NCBI RefSeq assembly: GCF_003862435.1 | Contig: NZ_RHGY01000001.1 | Location: 186,001 to 250,000 of the forward strand | DNA: 64,000 nucleotides | DNA from: Weissella viridescens | GTDB taxonomy: Bacteria; Bacillota; Bacilli; Lactobacillales; Lactobacillaceae | Direction of reading: 5' to 3' | Shown: positions 29,522 to 39,226 of the stretch, piece by piece | How the letters are laid out: each line of letters begins with the position of its first letter | Position numbering within the stretch: the stretch's first letter is position 1 | The notes under the pieces: generated by a model | What the model was told of the DNA's origin: nothing | The model's input: only the letters and a program-made list of their open reading frames with translations | Databases searched by the model: none | Position numbers and translations under genes: made by a program

Positions 29522-30367
29522 TTAGAACTTCTTGTTCCAAGCAGGAATTTCGGCATCACCGTGTTCCTTCTTCATGGCCTTTTCAGTTGCCTTAGTTTGG
29601 TATGCCTTAACGACATCCTTGTAAGCCGTCTTATCAGCCTTGCTCTTCTTAGCGGCAATCACGTTAACCCATTGCTTTGAATCCTTGTTAACTGGTTCAA
29701 CGTAAATCGCTGACTTCAAGTTAATCTTAGCTTCTTGCGCATAGTTAGTGTTGATCACAGCGCCTTGAACGCTCTTTGACTTGAAGGCACCAGCAACTTG
29801 ATCAGCTGAAAGTTCCTTAATCTTGATGTCCTTCTTGTTTTGCTTAATATCCTTAGTTGTTGGCAACTTTGTATCCTTAAGCTTAATCAAACCTGCACTT
29901 TCAAGAACCTTCAATGAACGACCTTCGTTTGTTGGGTCATTCGGAACCGCAATGGTATCCCCCTTCTTAAAGCTTGAAGCCTTCTTGGCATCATTTGAGT
30001 ACAAACGGATTGGCGTGATGAACGTATCACCAATGGCCTTAACCTTGTTACCATTGTGGTCATTCCAATCATCCAAGAAGTAGTGGTGTTGGAATGCGTT
30101 CAAATCGATTGAACCATCGGCAACCGCCTTGTTAGGTTGGTTGTAATCAGTGAACGTCTTTGTCTTAATCTTGATGTTGTACTTATCCTTGGCAGTCTTA
30201 GCAACTTCCTTCCAGATATCAGTTTCATCAGATCCAACTAGACCAACGGTGACAGTCGTAGGCTTGCTGTCCGCATGAACTGGTGTACCAGACACAAGTG
30301 GGGCAGCTGCAGAAGCAGCGATAAGGGTAGTTGCGGCGATAGTTCCAAACTTAATAAACTTTGACAT
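29522..30367 (-). CDS. metQ: Methionine-binding protein MetQ (no lipobox)
   Basis: This NlpA/MetQ-family substrate-binding protein delivers methionine to MetNI. ATG at 30367 (MSKFIKFGTIAATT) follows AGGAG, and 281 residues result. An upstream in-frame extension runs through the T-box terminator and is not coding. TVGLVGSDETDIWKEV, NAFQHHYFLDDW and VPNDPTNEGRSLKVL are family hallmarks. The signal peptide ends VHADSK and contains no cysteine, so the usual lipid anchor is missing and release by signal peptidase I is predicted. It is the first gene after the T-box leader. Confidence 0.94.
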   Translation of the reverse strand: MSKFIKFGTIAATTLIAASAAAPLVSGTPVHADSKPTTVTVGLVGSDETDIWKEVAKTAKDKYNIKIKTKTFTDYNQPNKAVADGSIDLNAFQHHYFLDDWNDHNGNKVKAIGDTFITPIRLYSNDAKKASSFKKGDTIAVPNDPTNEGRSLKVLESAGLIKLKDTKLPTTKDIKQNKKDIKIKELSADQVAGAFKSKSVQGAVINTNYAQEAKINLKSAIYVEPVNKDSKQWVNVIAAKKSKADKTAYKDVVKAYQTKATEKAMKKEHGDAEIPAWNKKF

Positions 30368-30447
30368 AGATATAACTCCTTTTCCTATAAAAATATCTAA
30401 ATAAATGCGACTTAAGAGACATGAGGCGAATTGCAGGAAAAGTGGGT

Positions 30448-30782
30448 AAAAAAAAGACCCGTTCCTACACGTACTTTGATTAACAAAATACATATAGAAA
30501 CGGATCTTCCGTGTTACCATTCTACTTTACCTAGAAAATTGCTCTTCTAGACCTCGGCAACGAGCGGGCAGTGAGCGATATGATGCTATGCCGATTCGTG
30601 TGTCTTGTAACGTAGACCAATACGTCGTTAACTTACAGTCTTGCTGCTCATCAACGCCAATCACAGGCCATTTTCAATTCAAACATCATGTAACAACTCC
30701 CACCTAACGTTGTTTTCTCTGAGACATGTGTTTTAAATTTACTTTCCTGCTCAACTTGTTTCTCTTAATTTCCTTGATTTGT
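30448..30782 (-). promoter_or_regulatory. Methionine T-box leader of metQNI
   Basis: On the minus strand the antiterminator reads TAGAA, then the 7-nt bulge TGGTAAC, then ACGG-AAGAT-CCGT, then TTCTA (30495-30524). This is the T-box fold, and its UGGU pairs with an ACCA tRNA end. The competing terminator is GATCCGTTTCTA (30495-30506) with TAGGAACGGGTC (30456-30467) and eight T (30448-30455). Stem I has an AGAGA motif, a GGTGGGAG apical region, and an internal loop with ATG followed by A (30687-30689), the methionine specifier. Uncharged tRNA-Met would therefore switch on the transporter. Confidence 0.9.
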
Positions 30783-30811
30783 ATACTAGATGATAATGCA
30801 AGTAATGTCAA
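30783..30811 (-). promoter_or_regulatory. Promoter of the metQNI operon
   Basis: Minus-strand TTGACA (plus 30806-30811), a 17-nt spacer, and TAGTAT (plus 30783-30788). The -35 is perfect and the -10 is moderate. Confidence 0.75.
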
Positions 30812-30860
30812 ATACTTTTTTTAATTTAATGATAGTTGGCTCATGTTATACTTTTCACAA

Positions 30861-30876
30861 GCGAATGTGGTAAAAT
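30861..30876 (+). promoter_or_regulatory. Extended -10 promoter of pncB-nadE
   Basis: GAATGTGGTAAAATA contains TGG-TAAAAT (-10 at 30871-30876 with upstream TG). No good -35 is visible. It is 57 nt before the pncB start. Confidence 0.6.
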
Positions 30877-30932
30877 ATATTACAAGATTTATTTATATGG
30901 AATTCAATCAAATTTATCAATGGAGACTTATC

Positions 30933-32426
30933 ATGACAAATCAATATCCCGACGATAGTTTAGCGTTGCATACAGACGCCTATCAACTTTCAATGATGCA
31001 AACTTATTTTCTAGAAGGCATCCATGAACGTCAGGCCGTCTTTGAAATGTATTTCCGTAAGATGCCTTTTGAAAATGGTTATGCTATTTTTGCCGGGCTC
31101 GAACGTGTGCTCGACTACTTGAACGGACTACACTTCTCAGCAACTGATATTGCTTATCTACGGGAATGTGGCGAATTTGACTCAAGCTTTATCGATTATT
31201 TGGAAAACTGGCAATTCAAAGGAACTGTCCGCGCACCTATGGAAGGTGAGCCAGTCTTCAATAATGAACCCATTCTGCAAGTTGAAGGAAATGTTTTCGA
31301 TGCCCAATTGATCGAAACGCCTTTGTTAAATATTGTAAATTACCAGACACTGATTGCAACTAAGGCTGCGCGTATTCGCACGGTCGTCGGCAATCAAGGT
31401 CTATTAGAGTTCGGTACGCGTCGTGCCCAAGAGATGGATGCAGCATTGTGGGGAACCCGTGCGGCCTATATCGGTGGGTTTGACGCAACGTCAAATGTCC
31501 GCGCTGGAAAGTTATTTAACATTCCTATCTCAGGAACACATGCGCACAGTTTGGTGCAAACTTACCGCAGTGATTATGAAGCTTTCAAGGCTTACGCGGA
31601 AACACACCGTGATGTGGTCTTCTTAGTCGACACATATGACACATTGCATTCTGGTGTCCCAGCAGCAATCCGTGTTGCCAAGGAATTTGGTGATAAGATT
31701 AACTTCCAAGGCGTCCGCATTGACTCAGGTGATATGGCGTACCTTTCAAAGGGTGTCCGTCACATGTTGGATGATGCTGGCTTCCCAGATGCTAAGATTT
31801 ACGCATCAAACGACTTAGATGAAGAAACCATCACAAGTTTGAAGCGCCAAGACGCCAAGATTGATGTTTGGGGAATTGGAACGAAGTTGATTACTGCTTA
31901 TGACCAACCTGCTTTGGGTGGCGTCTATAAGGTTGTATCAATTGAAAATGATAAGGGTGAGATGGTTGATACCATTAAGATTTCTGGATCAGCCGAAAAG
32001 ATTTCAACACCAGGTAAGAAGCAAGTATGGCGCATTACCTCTAATAAAGATGGTAAGTCACAAGGTGACTACATTGCCTTGAGTGATGAAGACCCACGTG
32101 ATTTGCCAGAAGGGCTTTACATGTTCCACCCTAACTATCCATATTTGAATAAGACCGTTAAGGATTACACGGCTCGCCCAATTTTGCATGACGTTGTGGT
32201 TGACGGTGAAGTCGTTTATGAATCACCAGCGGTTAAGGATATTCGTCAATACTCACATGAAGCCTTGCATGCACTATGGCCAGAGTACCGTCGTGATTTG
32301 AATCCACAAGAATACCCAGTTGATTTGTCTAAGAAGGCTTGGGATAATAAGATGGCATTGATTGATGATATCCGTGCCTATGTTAAAGAACTTTCAAGTG
32401 AAAATGAAAACTTGGAGAAATACTAA
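30933..32426 (+). CDS. pncB: Nicotinate phosphoribosyltransferase
   Basis: This enzyme converts nicotinate + PRPP to nicotinate mononucleotide, the first step of NAD salvage. The start at ATG 30933 ([22 protein letters not shown]) follows TGGAG. An upstream in-frame ATG at 30843 lies in the promoter. The 497-residue protein has [33 protein letters not shown] and [11 protein letters not shown] with the phospho-accepting His, then [10 protein letters not shown]. nadE follows after 17 nt, so the two NAD genes form an operon. Confidence 0.95.
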   Translation: MTNQYPDDSLALHTDAYQLSMMQTYFLEGIHERQAVFEMYFRKMPFENGYAIFAGLERVLDYLNGLHFSATDIAYLRECGEFDSSFIDYLENWQFKGTVRAPMEGEPVFNNEPILQVEGNVFDAQLIETPLLNIVNYQTLIATKAARIRTVVGNQGLLEFGTRRAQEMDAALWGTRAAYIGGFDATSNVRAGKLFNIPISGTHAHSLVQTYRSDYEAFKAYAETHRDVVFLVDTYDTLHSGVPAAIRVAKEFGDKINFQGVRIDSGDMAYLSKGVRHMLDDAGFPDAKIYASNDLDEETITSLKRQDAKIDVWGIGTKLITAYDQPALGGVYKVVSIENDKGEMVDTIKISGSAEKISTPGKKQVWRITSNKDGKSQGDYIALSDEDPRDLPEGLYMFHPNYPYLNKTVKDYTARPILHDVVVDGEVVYESPAVKDIRQYSHEALHALWPEYRRDLNPQEYPVDLSKKAWDNKMALIDDIRAYVKELSSENENLEKY

Positions 32427-32443
32427 AAAAGGAAGCAAATGCT

Positions 32444-33268
32444 ATGCGTGAAAAGCAACAAGAAATTATTAATGCATTAGGGGTACAACCAGAAATCGAT
32501 CCAGCCAAGGAATTCCGCCGCTCAGTTGATCTATTGAAGGGTTACCTCCAATCAACGCATTTGAAGACGTATGTACTTGGTATTTCCGGTGGGCAAGATT
32601 CTACCCTAGCAGGTAAGATGGCGCAAACTGCCATTGCTGAATTGCGTGAAGAAACGGGTGACGCTGAATATCAATTCATCGCCATGCGTTTGCCATACAA
32701 CGAACAAGCTGATGAGCAAGATGCCTTAGACGCGATTGCTTGGCAAAATGCCGATAAGACCATCCGTGTGAACATTCAAGCCGTTACTGAAGACACCGTA
32801 AAGGAAGTTGAAGCGAACACGGTTGAAGTTTCTGACTTTAACAAAGGAAACATCAAAGCCCGTCAACGTATGATTTTCCAATACGCTGTTGCTGGTCAAT
32901 ATGGTGGCCTTGTTGTGGGAACGGATCACGCTGCCGAAGCGGTGACTGGTTTCTACACGAAGTTTGGGGATGGTGCCGCTGACATCACGCCTTTGTATCG
33001 TTTGGACAAGCGCCAAGGTCGCCAAATTCTTGAATATTTGGATGCCCCAAAGCATTTGTATGAAAAGACACCAACGGCCGATCTTGAAGAAGACCGTCCT
33101 GCTTTGCCAGATGAAGTGGCATTGGGTGTAACTTACACAAACATTGATGACTATCTTGAAGGTCGGGAAGTGCCTGAAGATGTTGCAGAAAAGATTGAAA
33201 ATTGGTATGCCAAGACGGAGCACAAGCGTCAAGGCCCTGTCACTGTGTTTGATACGTGGTGGAAGTAA
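32444..33268 (+). CDS. nadE: NH3-dependent NAD+ synthetase
   Basis: This enzyme amidates nicotinate adenine dinucleotide to NAD+ using ammonia. The 274-residue protein has the P-loop-like [14 protein letters not shown] and [51 protein letters not shown] and KTPTADLEE follow. There is no glutaminase domain. It pairs with pncB and is closed by a terminator. Confidence 0.97.
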   Translation: MREKQQEIINALGVQPEIDPAKEFRRSVDLLKGYLQSTHLKTYVLGISGGQDSTLAGKMAQTAIAELREETGDAEYQFIAMRLPYNEQADEQDALDAIAWQNADKTIRVNIQAVTEDTVKEVEANTVEVSDFNKGNIKARQRMIFQYAVAGQYGGLVVGTDHAAEAVTGFYTKFGDGAADITPLYRLDKRQGRQILEYLDAPKHLYEKTPTADLEEDRPALPDEVALGVTYTNIDDYLEGREVPEDVAEKIENWYAKTEHKRQGPVTVFDTWWK

Positions 33269-33276
33269 AATAGATT

Positions 33277-33314
33277 AAAAAATAACGACCTAGCAGATGC
33301 TGGCCGTTATTTTT
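33277..33314 (+). terminator. Terminator after nadE
   Basis: AAAATAACG pairs with CGTTATTTT, and an inner CC-AGCA/TGCT-GG stem extends it. It ends in TTTTT. Confidence 0.85.
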
Positions 33315-33345
33315 GTATAGATATGTGAACAATGGGAGATGAATT

Positions 33346-35775
33346 ATGAGTGAAGAAAAGCAAAATGAAGAACCACAGAAAGATGCGGAATATTACTTTA
33401 AGTTAGGTAATGACCAATTTGACAAAGGCGACTATGATGGCGCAATAGAGTCATATAATAAGGCAATAGAGTTGGATGGCAATGATCCGGATTACTTCAA
33501 TAACAAAGGGATTGCTCAAAACAATAAAGGTGATTATGATGGCGCGATAGAGTCATATAATAAGGTCATAAAGTTGGATGACAGTAATCCGTTCTATTAT
33601 AATAACAGAGGGAATGCACAGAAGAATAAAGGTAATTATGATGATGCAATAGCGTCATATAATAAGGCAATAGAGTTGGATGGCAGTAATCCGGATTACT
33701 TCAATAACAAAGGGGTTTCTCAAAACAATAAAGGTGATTATGATGGCGCGATAGAGTCAAATAATAAGGCTATTGAGTTGGATGACAGTGATCCATTCTA
33801 TTATAGCAACAGAGGGAATGCACAGAAGAATAAAGGTAATTATGATGATGCAATAGCGTCATATAATAAGGCAATAGAGTTAGATGGCAATGATCCGGAT
33901 TACTTCAATAACAAAGGAAATGCTCAGCAGGGAAAAGGTGATTATGATGATGCAATAGCGTCATATAATAAGGCAATAGAGTTGGATGGCAGTGATCCGG
34001 ATTACTTCAATAACAAAGGGATTGCTCAGCGGGTACAAGGTGATTATGATGATGCAATCACGTCATTAAATGAGGCAATTAAACTGTATAATAGTAATCC
34101 AAATTACGGTAATCCGGATTACTTCTTTAGAATTGGGAATGCGCAGAGTAATAAAGGATATGCTCAGAGAGCTAAGGGAGATGCTAATGAGGCTAAAAAA
34201 GATTATGATGACGCAATAGCGTCATATATTGAGGCGATTAAGTTGGATGATGAGAATCCCGAATACTATAACAATAAAGGTAATGCACATTATTATAATA
34301 AAGATTATGATGACGCAATAGCGTCATATAGTGATGCAATTACGCGGAATGATAATGAGGCAATTTACTATAATAATAGAGGTAATGCATACTCTAACAT
34401 TGAAGAAAAAGGGGCACTGGCGGCAGTTTCAGATTGGTATAGATCATTCGAATTAGAGGAAAGAAGAGATGTTAAGGATGAAAAGGCCGAAAAAATTTAT
34501 AAATATATTGTAAAAAATAATATTTCCAATGCATATGGTGAATCATTGGAAATGTTAGGTTATATGTTAAGTAGTGCAAGTTTTTTTGATGTTGATTTTA
34601 AAAATTCTGAAATAAACAAACAGATTGACAACTTAGATGTCGATGAAATCACTGAAAAAATAAAAAAATCCAGCTTGGATACTTATAATAAGCATTTAAT
34701 ACCGCTACTTTCTGATTTAAAGAACTTTGAAAATGAAAAGGAGTATATCAAAACTATATTTTACTTTTTAACGTTAGTTAAGGGATTTAAAAAAAATAGA
34801 CATCGGGCCGCAGTGAAAAGAGTAAAACCCAATAAGCACAAAGAAAATCATTCGTTTTTCCAGTATACCTCTGTTGATGTCTTGAAAATATTTTTAGGAT
34901 TAAATGGGGAGGATAATTCTAAAAATGATATTACCTTGAGATTAAATAACACAAATTATATGAACGACCCGACTGAAGGAAATTATTTTTTAAGAGATGT
35001 TCTGAAAGCCAAAAAGGGAGTCAACAAGAAAAGCATAAATCAATTGATTAAGGAGTTGATTAAACAAGACGATAGTCATGCTTTTATAGCATCTTTAACT
35101 TTCACCAAAAAAGATGATATTCCAATGTGGAATATGTATGGTCGGAATGGTAAAGGAGTTGCAATAGGACTGGAATTACCAGATAGTATTTTTGAACAGA
35201 CTACGGGTCAAAATGAAACTATGTCAAATACTAGTGTTGAAGATCAGTCAACCCAGACGCAAAATAGTTTTTCAAAAGTAAGTGGCAGTGAGAAGGAACA
35301 TGTGGATGAAAAGTCATTGCTTTATAAAATTTACTATTATGGAGAAAAGGGTGGCACTTCCAAAAATAAAAAAGAAGCAGACAAATTGCTTAAAAAAATT
35401 AAATGTGTATTTAATGACTTAATAGATGTGTATGATAGCTTAAAATCTCTACCACAGCCTAAAAATGAAAAAAAGAATGTAGAAAATGTTATTGAGTTTA
35501 TTCAATGGGAGTTTGATCGGATTAAATTTTTGATTAAGGATAAACAATATCAGTATGAAGATGAGTATCGAATTTTAAGATTGACAAAGGATTATAAAGA
35601 AGCTGAACATGATCAAAATGACCCACGATTGTTTACAAAAGTTAAAGGTGTAAAAATGCGTGAAGTTATTTTTGGTGCTGAATCGGACAGTGCATCATAT
35701 TGGACACCAGTAATTTATCAAATTCTAGGTGATGATGTAGAAGTCAGAGATTCTGACACAAGCATCAAATTCTAA
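33346..35775 (+). CDS. TPR-repeat protein with C-terminal DUF2971 domain
   Basis: This is an 809-residue protein of unknown function. Residues 14-370 are about ten TPR units of 34 residues (pattern KGDYDDAIASYNKAIELDG). TPR2-3 and TPR4-5 are near-identical copies at DNA level (204-bp blocks starting 33487, 33691 and 33895). Residues about 380-500 are helical. The C-terminal part resembles DUF2971: FFQYTSVDVLK (504-514), YMNDPTEGNYF (538-548), SLTFTKKDDIPMWNMYGRNG (583-602) with GVAIGLEL after it, YEDEYRILRL (737-746) and VIFGAES (774-780). A low-complexity insert (about 618-658) splits the domain. The DNA is A+T-rich with many ATA and AGA codons, unlike its neighbours, suggesting transfer. 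A defence or toxin role is only inference. Confidence 0.85.
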   Translation: MSEEKQNEEPQKDAEYYFKLGNDQFDKGDYDGAIESYNKAIELDGNDPDYFNNKGIAQNNKGDYDGAIESYNKVIKLDDSNPFYYNNRGNAQKNKGNYDDAIASYNKAIELDGSNPDYFNNKGVSQNNKGDYDGAIESNNKAIELDDSDPFYYSNRGNAQKNKGNYDDAIASYNKAIELDGNDPDYFNNKGNAQQGKGDYDDAIASYNKAIELDGSDPDYFNNKGIAQRVQGDYDDAITSLNEAIKLYNSNPNYGNPDYFFRIGNAQSNKGYAQRAKGDANEAKKDYDDAIASYIEAIKLDDENPEYYNNKGNAHYYNKDYDDAIASYSDAITRNDNEAIYYNNRGNAYSNIEEKGALAAVSDWYRSFELEERRDVKDEKAEKIYKYIVKNNISNAYGESLEMLGYMLSSASFFDVDFKNSEINKQIDNLDVDEITEKIKKSSLDTYNKHLIPLLSDLKNFENEKEYIKTIFYFLTLVKGFKKNRHRAAVKRVKPNKHKENHSFFQYTSVDVLKIFLGLNGEDNSKNDITLRLNNTNYMNDPTEGNYFLRDVLKAKKGVNKKSINQLIKELIKQDDSHAFIASLTFTKKDDIPMWNMYGRNGKGVAIGLELPDSIFEQTTGQNETMSNTSVEDQSTQTQNSFSKVSGSEKEHVDEKSLLYKIYYYGEKGGTSKNKKEADKLLKKIKCVFNDLIDVYDSLKSLPQPKNEKKNVENVIEFIQWEFDRIKFLIKDKQYQYEDEYRILRLTKDYKEAEHDQNDPRLFTKVKGVKMREVIFGAESDSASYWTPVIYQILGDDVEVRDSDTSIKF
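33487..34098 (+). repeat. 204-bp tandem repeat blocks inside the TPR gene
   Basis: Three in-frame blocks of 204 bp, each encoding two TPRs, start at 33487, 33691 and 33895. The first two are nearly identical and the third has diverged in its second half. The pattern indicates recent duplication by slippage or recombination. Confidence 0.85.
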
Positions 35776-35792
35776 ACCGACATAAGTAAAAC

Positions 35793-35887
35793 AAAACAGG
35801 CAATTCACAGGGCCAAATCTATAATTAACCTAAAAGTGTTTTAAGACTTTTAATAATCATAGTGACGGTTGTTGAATTACCTGTTTT
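35793..35887. repeat. 15-bp inverted repeat enclosing 65 nt
   Basis: AAAACAGGCAATTCA (35793-35807) faces TGAATTACCTGTTTT (35873-35887) with one mismatch. A nested AAAAGT/ACTTTT pair lies at 35832-35851. The right arm ends in six T, so it may terminate the TPR-DUF2971 transcript. The long loop is unusual for a plain terminator and could be a degenerate mobile-element remnant or a small RNA. Confidence 0.5.
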
Positions 35888-35939
35888 TTCGTGCGAATAT
35901 GAATTGACGGATAAAACTATACTCAAAGGTTAAAAAATA

Positions 35940-37706
35940 ATGCATAAAATTCAGCTACACAAAAATATTAAAGCAGTCATCGTGATTTTGCTAATTTCAG
36001 CGGTGTTATTGTTACCAATGATACTAAATCACACTGCAATTATGGGCGTGGACAGTTACTTCCAAAATAACCGAATTTATGAAGCGGCGATGCAAATCAA
36101 GCATGGAAACTTCAGCTTCATGAATCTCTACTCATTTCAGCAGTCTGGACGGATTGTTAATGAAGTATATAGCCCGTTATTAGGCTATGTATTTGGGGCG
36201 CTTCTCCTAGTGACCGGAACATGGTTTAAATTTGAAGTTCTGGTAAACGGCATTTTGTTCTTTGCTGCCGGGACAACGACTTATTTTGCAGCACGTAAAT
36301 TGCGCGTCCCTTTTAAAATGTCGATTGCGACGGCTGTCGTTTTCATGACATCGATTTCTATTTATGGATACATTTTTGGTGGCACTTGGCGTGCTTTTGC
36401 ACTCGCATTGGTACCGCTACTAGTGATACCAATGGTAAATTTCTATAACCGAGATTGGTCAATACGCGCAATGTTGAGTTTAAGCGTGATTGTGGCAGCA
36501 ATTTTCCAAGCCCAATTGCTCACGATGATGTTAGCACTACCATTCTTAGTGGTACCATTTATCGTGGGATGGTTGAAGACAAGCCGTAAGATCCAGGCGC
36601 TAGTGCGTTGTATCATGGCGGCTTTAATTGCTTTGGTACTAAGCTTGAATGTCATTTTGCCATACTTAGAATTGGTTAAGCAAAATACCCTTGTGCCACC
36701 AGTTTCAATGAACTTACAGAATGGGACGATGGACTTAATCATCCCAAATTCTGATCGACTTGATCGCACATTGATTAGTTTTATTTTGTATCTTGCCGTA
36801 GCCGGTATGATTATGTTTTGGCATAAGATTCAACCGATTGAAAAAATCATTACCATTATGGCCATCATCTATATCGTATTAGGATCATCTTTGGTGCCAT
36901 GGCAAACCATCAATGAACAGTTCCCAGCATTACGTAATTTCCTACAAATGCCATCACGTCTTTCAATTATTGGCGTGCCGCTTTTGATGATTGGAACGGC
37001 AGCAATCTATACCAATATTTACCGTGCTAATCGTAGTGAAGTATTGAAGCAAGTTGTGTCATTTGTGACGATTGTGATGAGTATTATGGCTGTGATGAGC
37101 TTGCTCGTAACGTTTAACAAACGCGTGCTGGATTATCGCAATCCTGAGGTTTCAATTGCTAAGGGACTTGAAACAACGGATAACGTCTTGGTTGTCCGAG
37201 ATGATAATGGTAAAAAACTAAATGCAATTACAGGCTTACAGCCAGCTTTGCACTCACATGATTTAAGTAAACTGATTACAGTCATTGATCGTGTAACACC
37301 GGACTATTTGCCAGTGAAGGTAGCCGACTATAGTAAGGTTAACTTTTACCAAGCATATCGGAAAGAAATTGCTGAGCAACGTACTGACTATCACCATGTT
37401 GTAAAACCAAATGGGGTATTAGAATTACGTTGGCAAGCTGAGAAATCAGGGATCCAAAACGTGCCTGCTGTGGCGTACTATCGCACTAAGGTTAAGCTCA
37501 ATAACCATGTGATTAAGTCAAGCCAACGGAAAATCTCAGATGTTGGTAGCTTACAAGTTGACCAAAAGCAAGGGGAAAACGTCCTAAGTTTGCAGTATGT
37601 TCCTGCAAAATCAACGCTGATTGGTGTCTTAGTTGCGACCTGCGGTTGGGTAGTGGCGCTAATTGCTGTCGCGATTCTATCAATTCGCAAGCGCAGTGAA
37701 TATTAA
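35940..37706 (+). CDS. Large polytopic membrane protein (YfhO/PTPS-related type)
   Basis: This is a 588-residue membrane protein with about ten to twelve hydrophobic segments between residues 10 and 385. A soluble C-terminal region (about 390-560) and a last membrane helix (about 560-582) follow. The early extracytoplasmic loop GVDSYFQNNRIYEAAMQI, with an acidic residue after the first helix, is like GT-C-fold glycosyltransferases and the 6-pyruvoyl-tetrahydropterin-synthase-related membrane proteins of lactic acid bacteria. A role in cell-surface glycan transfer is possible but not shown. It is monocistronic and base composition is ordinary, unlike the gene before it. Confidence 0.7.
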   Translation: MHKIQLHKNIKAVIVILLISAVLLLPMILNHTAIMGVDSYFQNNRIYEAAMQIKHGNFSFMNLYSFQQSGRIVNEVYSPLLGYVFGALLLVTGTWFKFEVLVNGILFFAAGTTTYFAARKLRVPFKMSIATAVVFMTSISIYGYIFGGTWRAFALALVPLLVIPMVNFYNRDWSIRAMLSLSVIVAAIFQAQLLTMMLALPFLVVPFIVGWLKTSRKIQALVRCIMAALIALVLSLNVILPYLELVKQNTLVPPVSMNLQNGTMDLIIPNSDRLDRTLISFILYLAVAGMIMFWHKIQPIEKIITIMAIIYIVLGSSLVPWQTINEQFPALRNFLQMPSRLSIIGVPLLMIGTAAIYTNIYRANRSEVLKQVVSFVTIVMSIMAVMSLLVTFNKRVLDYRNPEVSIAKGLETTDNVLVVRDDNGKKLNAITGLQPALHSHDLSKLITVIDRVTPDYLPVKVADYSKVNFYQAYRKEIAEQRTDYHHVVKPNGVLELRWQAEKSGIQNVPAVAYYRTKVKLNNHVIKSSQRKISDVGSLQVDQKQGENVLSLQYVPAKSTLIGVLVATCGWVVALIAVAILSIRKRSEY

Positions 37707-37717
37707 TAACTTCAGAT

Positions 37718-37746
37718 AAAACGACCAAAGCTTTTTGGTCGTTTTT
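37718..37746 (+). terminator. Terminator after the large membrane protein gene
   Basis: AAAACGACCAAA pairs with TTTGGTCGTTTT around a short loop and continues into T. Confidence 0.9.
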
Positions 37747-37792
37747 TGTGTTAAACTAGAAATATTCTATAAGAAAAGGAACGGAGCTTATC

Positions 37793-39205
37793 ATGAAAGT
37801 ATTTAATACATTGAGCCTCACCAAAGAAGAGTTTATCCCCATGCATGAAAATGAGATTAATATGTATGTCTGTGGCCCTACTGTATATAACTACATTCAT
37901 ATTGGTAATGCACGTTCAGCGATTGCTTTTGATACGATTCGTCGTTATTTTGAATACAAAGGCTACAAGGTTAACTATGTTTCTAACTTCACGGACATTG
38001 ATGACAAAATGATTACCACAGCTCGTGAACAAGGAACGACAGTGCCAGAACTTGCTGATAAATTTATTGCAGCTTATTTTGAAGATACAAAGCCTTTAAA
38101 TATCAAGCCTGCAACCACCCAACCACGCGCAACGGATAACATTCCAGAGATTATTGAATTCGTCCAAGACTTAATCGATAATGGCTATGCCTATGAGTCA
38201 GAAGGGGACGTTTATTATCGTGCCCGTAAGTTTGATCACTACGGTGAATTAGCGCATCAAAATATTGATGACATGGAACACAATGCGGCGGGGCGTCTTG
38301 ATGATGCCGAAATGGCACGTAAAGAAGATCCAATGGACTTCGCTGTTTGGAAAGCGGCTAAGCGTGATGATGAAATTGCGTGGGAGTCACCATGGGGCCA
38401 AGGCCGTCCTGGCTGGCACATTGAATGCTCGGTCATGTCAACGAAGTACCTTGGAAATCATTTTGATATTCACGGTGGTGGGATTGATTTAGCCTTTCCA
38501 CATCACACGAATGAAATTGCCCAGTCTGAAGCTAAGACGGGTGAAACGTTTGTGAACAAGTGGTTGCATAACGGATTTGTTACTGTTGGGGATGCCGAAG
38601 AAAAGATGTCAAAGTCTTTGGGGAACTTCACAACAGTGCATGATTTGTTGCAACAAATCGATGATCCGATGGTATTGCGTTTCTTCATGGCAACAACCCA
38701 ATACCGTCGTCCGATTGCGTTTTCTGAGCGGAATATGCAACAAGCTGAACGCAATTTGGAACGGATTCGGACAGGATACCGTAACGTGGCTTTCCGTGAA
38801 GGCGATGCTGTTGCTGGAACCGATGCGGATGTTATGGCTGAAATTGCTGAGTTGGTCGCTAAGTACGATGCAGCAATGGATGATGATTTCAATGTGCAAA
38901 ATGCTTTGGCGGTCGTCTACGAATTAGTGGAACTTGCCAATAAGTATGCTGAACGCACAACTGTACACGTAGACACAGTGACAGAAATTATGCACCAAAT
39001 TGAAACCTTGATGGGTGTCTTTGGGGTTGATGGCTTTAGCGCAGCACCAGATGCCGATGCAGAGATTCAAGCCTTAATTGATGAACGTGATGCAGCCCGC
39101 GCTAATCGCGACTTTAACCGTTCTGATGAAATCCGGGATACGCTCACGCAACAAGGCATTATTTTGGAAGACACACCACAAGGCACACGTTGGCATAAAG
39201 CCTAA
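37793..39205 (+). CDS. cysS: Cysteinyl-tRNA synthetase
   Basis: This class I synthetase charges tRNA-Cys. The 470-residue protein has [16 protein letters not shown] (HIGH region plus a zinc Cys), [10 protein letters not shown] and [11 protein letters not shown], and [11 protein letters not shown] (KMSKS). Its helical C-terminal domain ends [12 protein letters not shown]. It starts 47 nt after the terminator with AAAGGAACGGAG. mrnC and rlmB follow, the standard Firmicutes trio. Confidence 0.97.
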   Translation: MKVFNTLSLTKEEFIPMHENEINMYVCGPTVYNYIHIGNARSAIAFDTIRRYFEYKGYKVNYVSNFTDIDDKMITTAREQGTTVPELADKFIAAYFEDTKPLNIKPATTQPRATDNIPEIIEFVQDLIDNGYAYESEGDVYYRARKFDHYGELAHQNIDDMEHNAAGRLDDAEMARKEDPMDFAVWKAAKRDDEIAWESPWGQGRPGWHIECSVMSTKYLGNHFDIHGGGIDLAFPHHTNEIAQSEAKTGETFVNKWLHNGFVTVGDAEEKMSKSLGNFTTVHDLLQQIDDPMVLRFFMATTQYRRPIAFSERNMQQAERNLERIRTGYRNVAFREGDAVAGTDADVMAEIAELVAKYDAAMDDDFNVQNALAVVYELVELANKYAERTTVHVDTVTEIMHQIETLMGVFGVDGFSAAPDADAEIQALIDERDAARANRDFNRSDEIRDTLTQQGIILEDTPQGTRWHKA

Positions 39206-39226
39206 TGACCATAGAAAGAATGTAAT

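Noticed and set aside
30368-30520. N-terminal extension of MetQ
   Set aside because: It would be translated through the T-box terminator and antiterminator. The AGGAG box and signal peptide place the start at 30367.
33487-34098. CRISPR-like regular repeats
   Set aside because: The repeats are in frame, without unique spacers, and encode TPR units.
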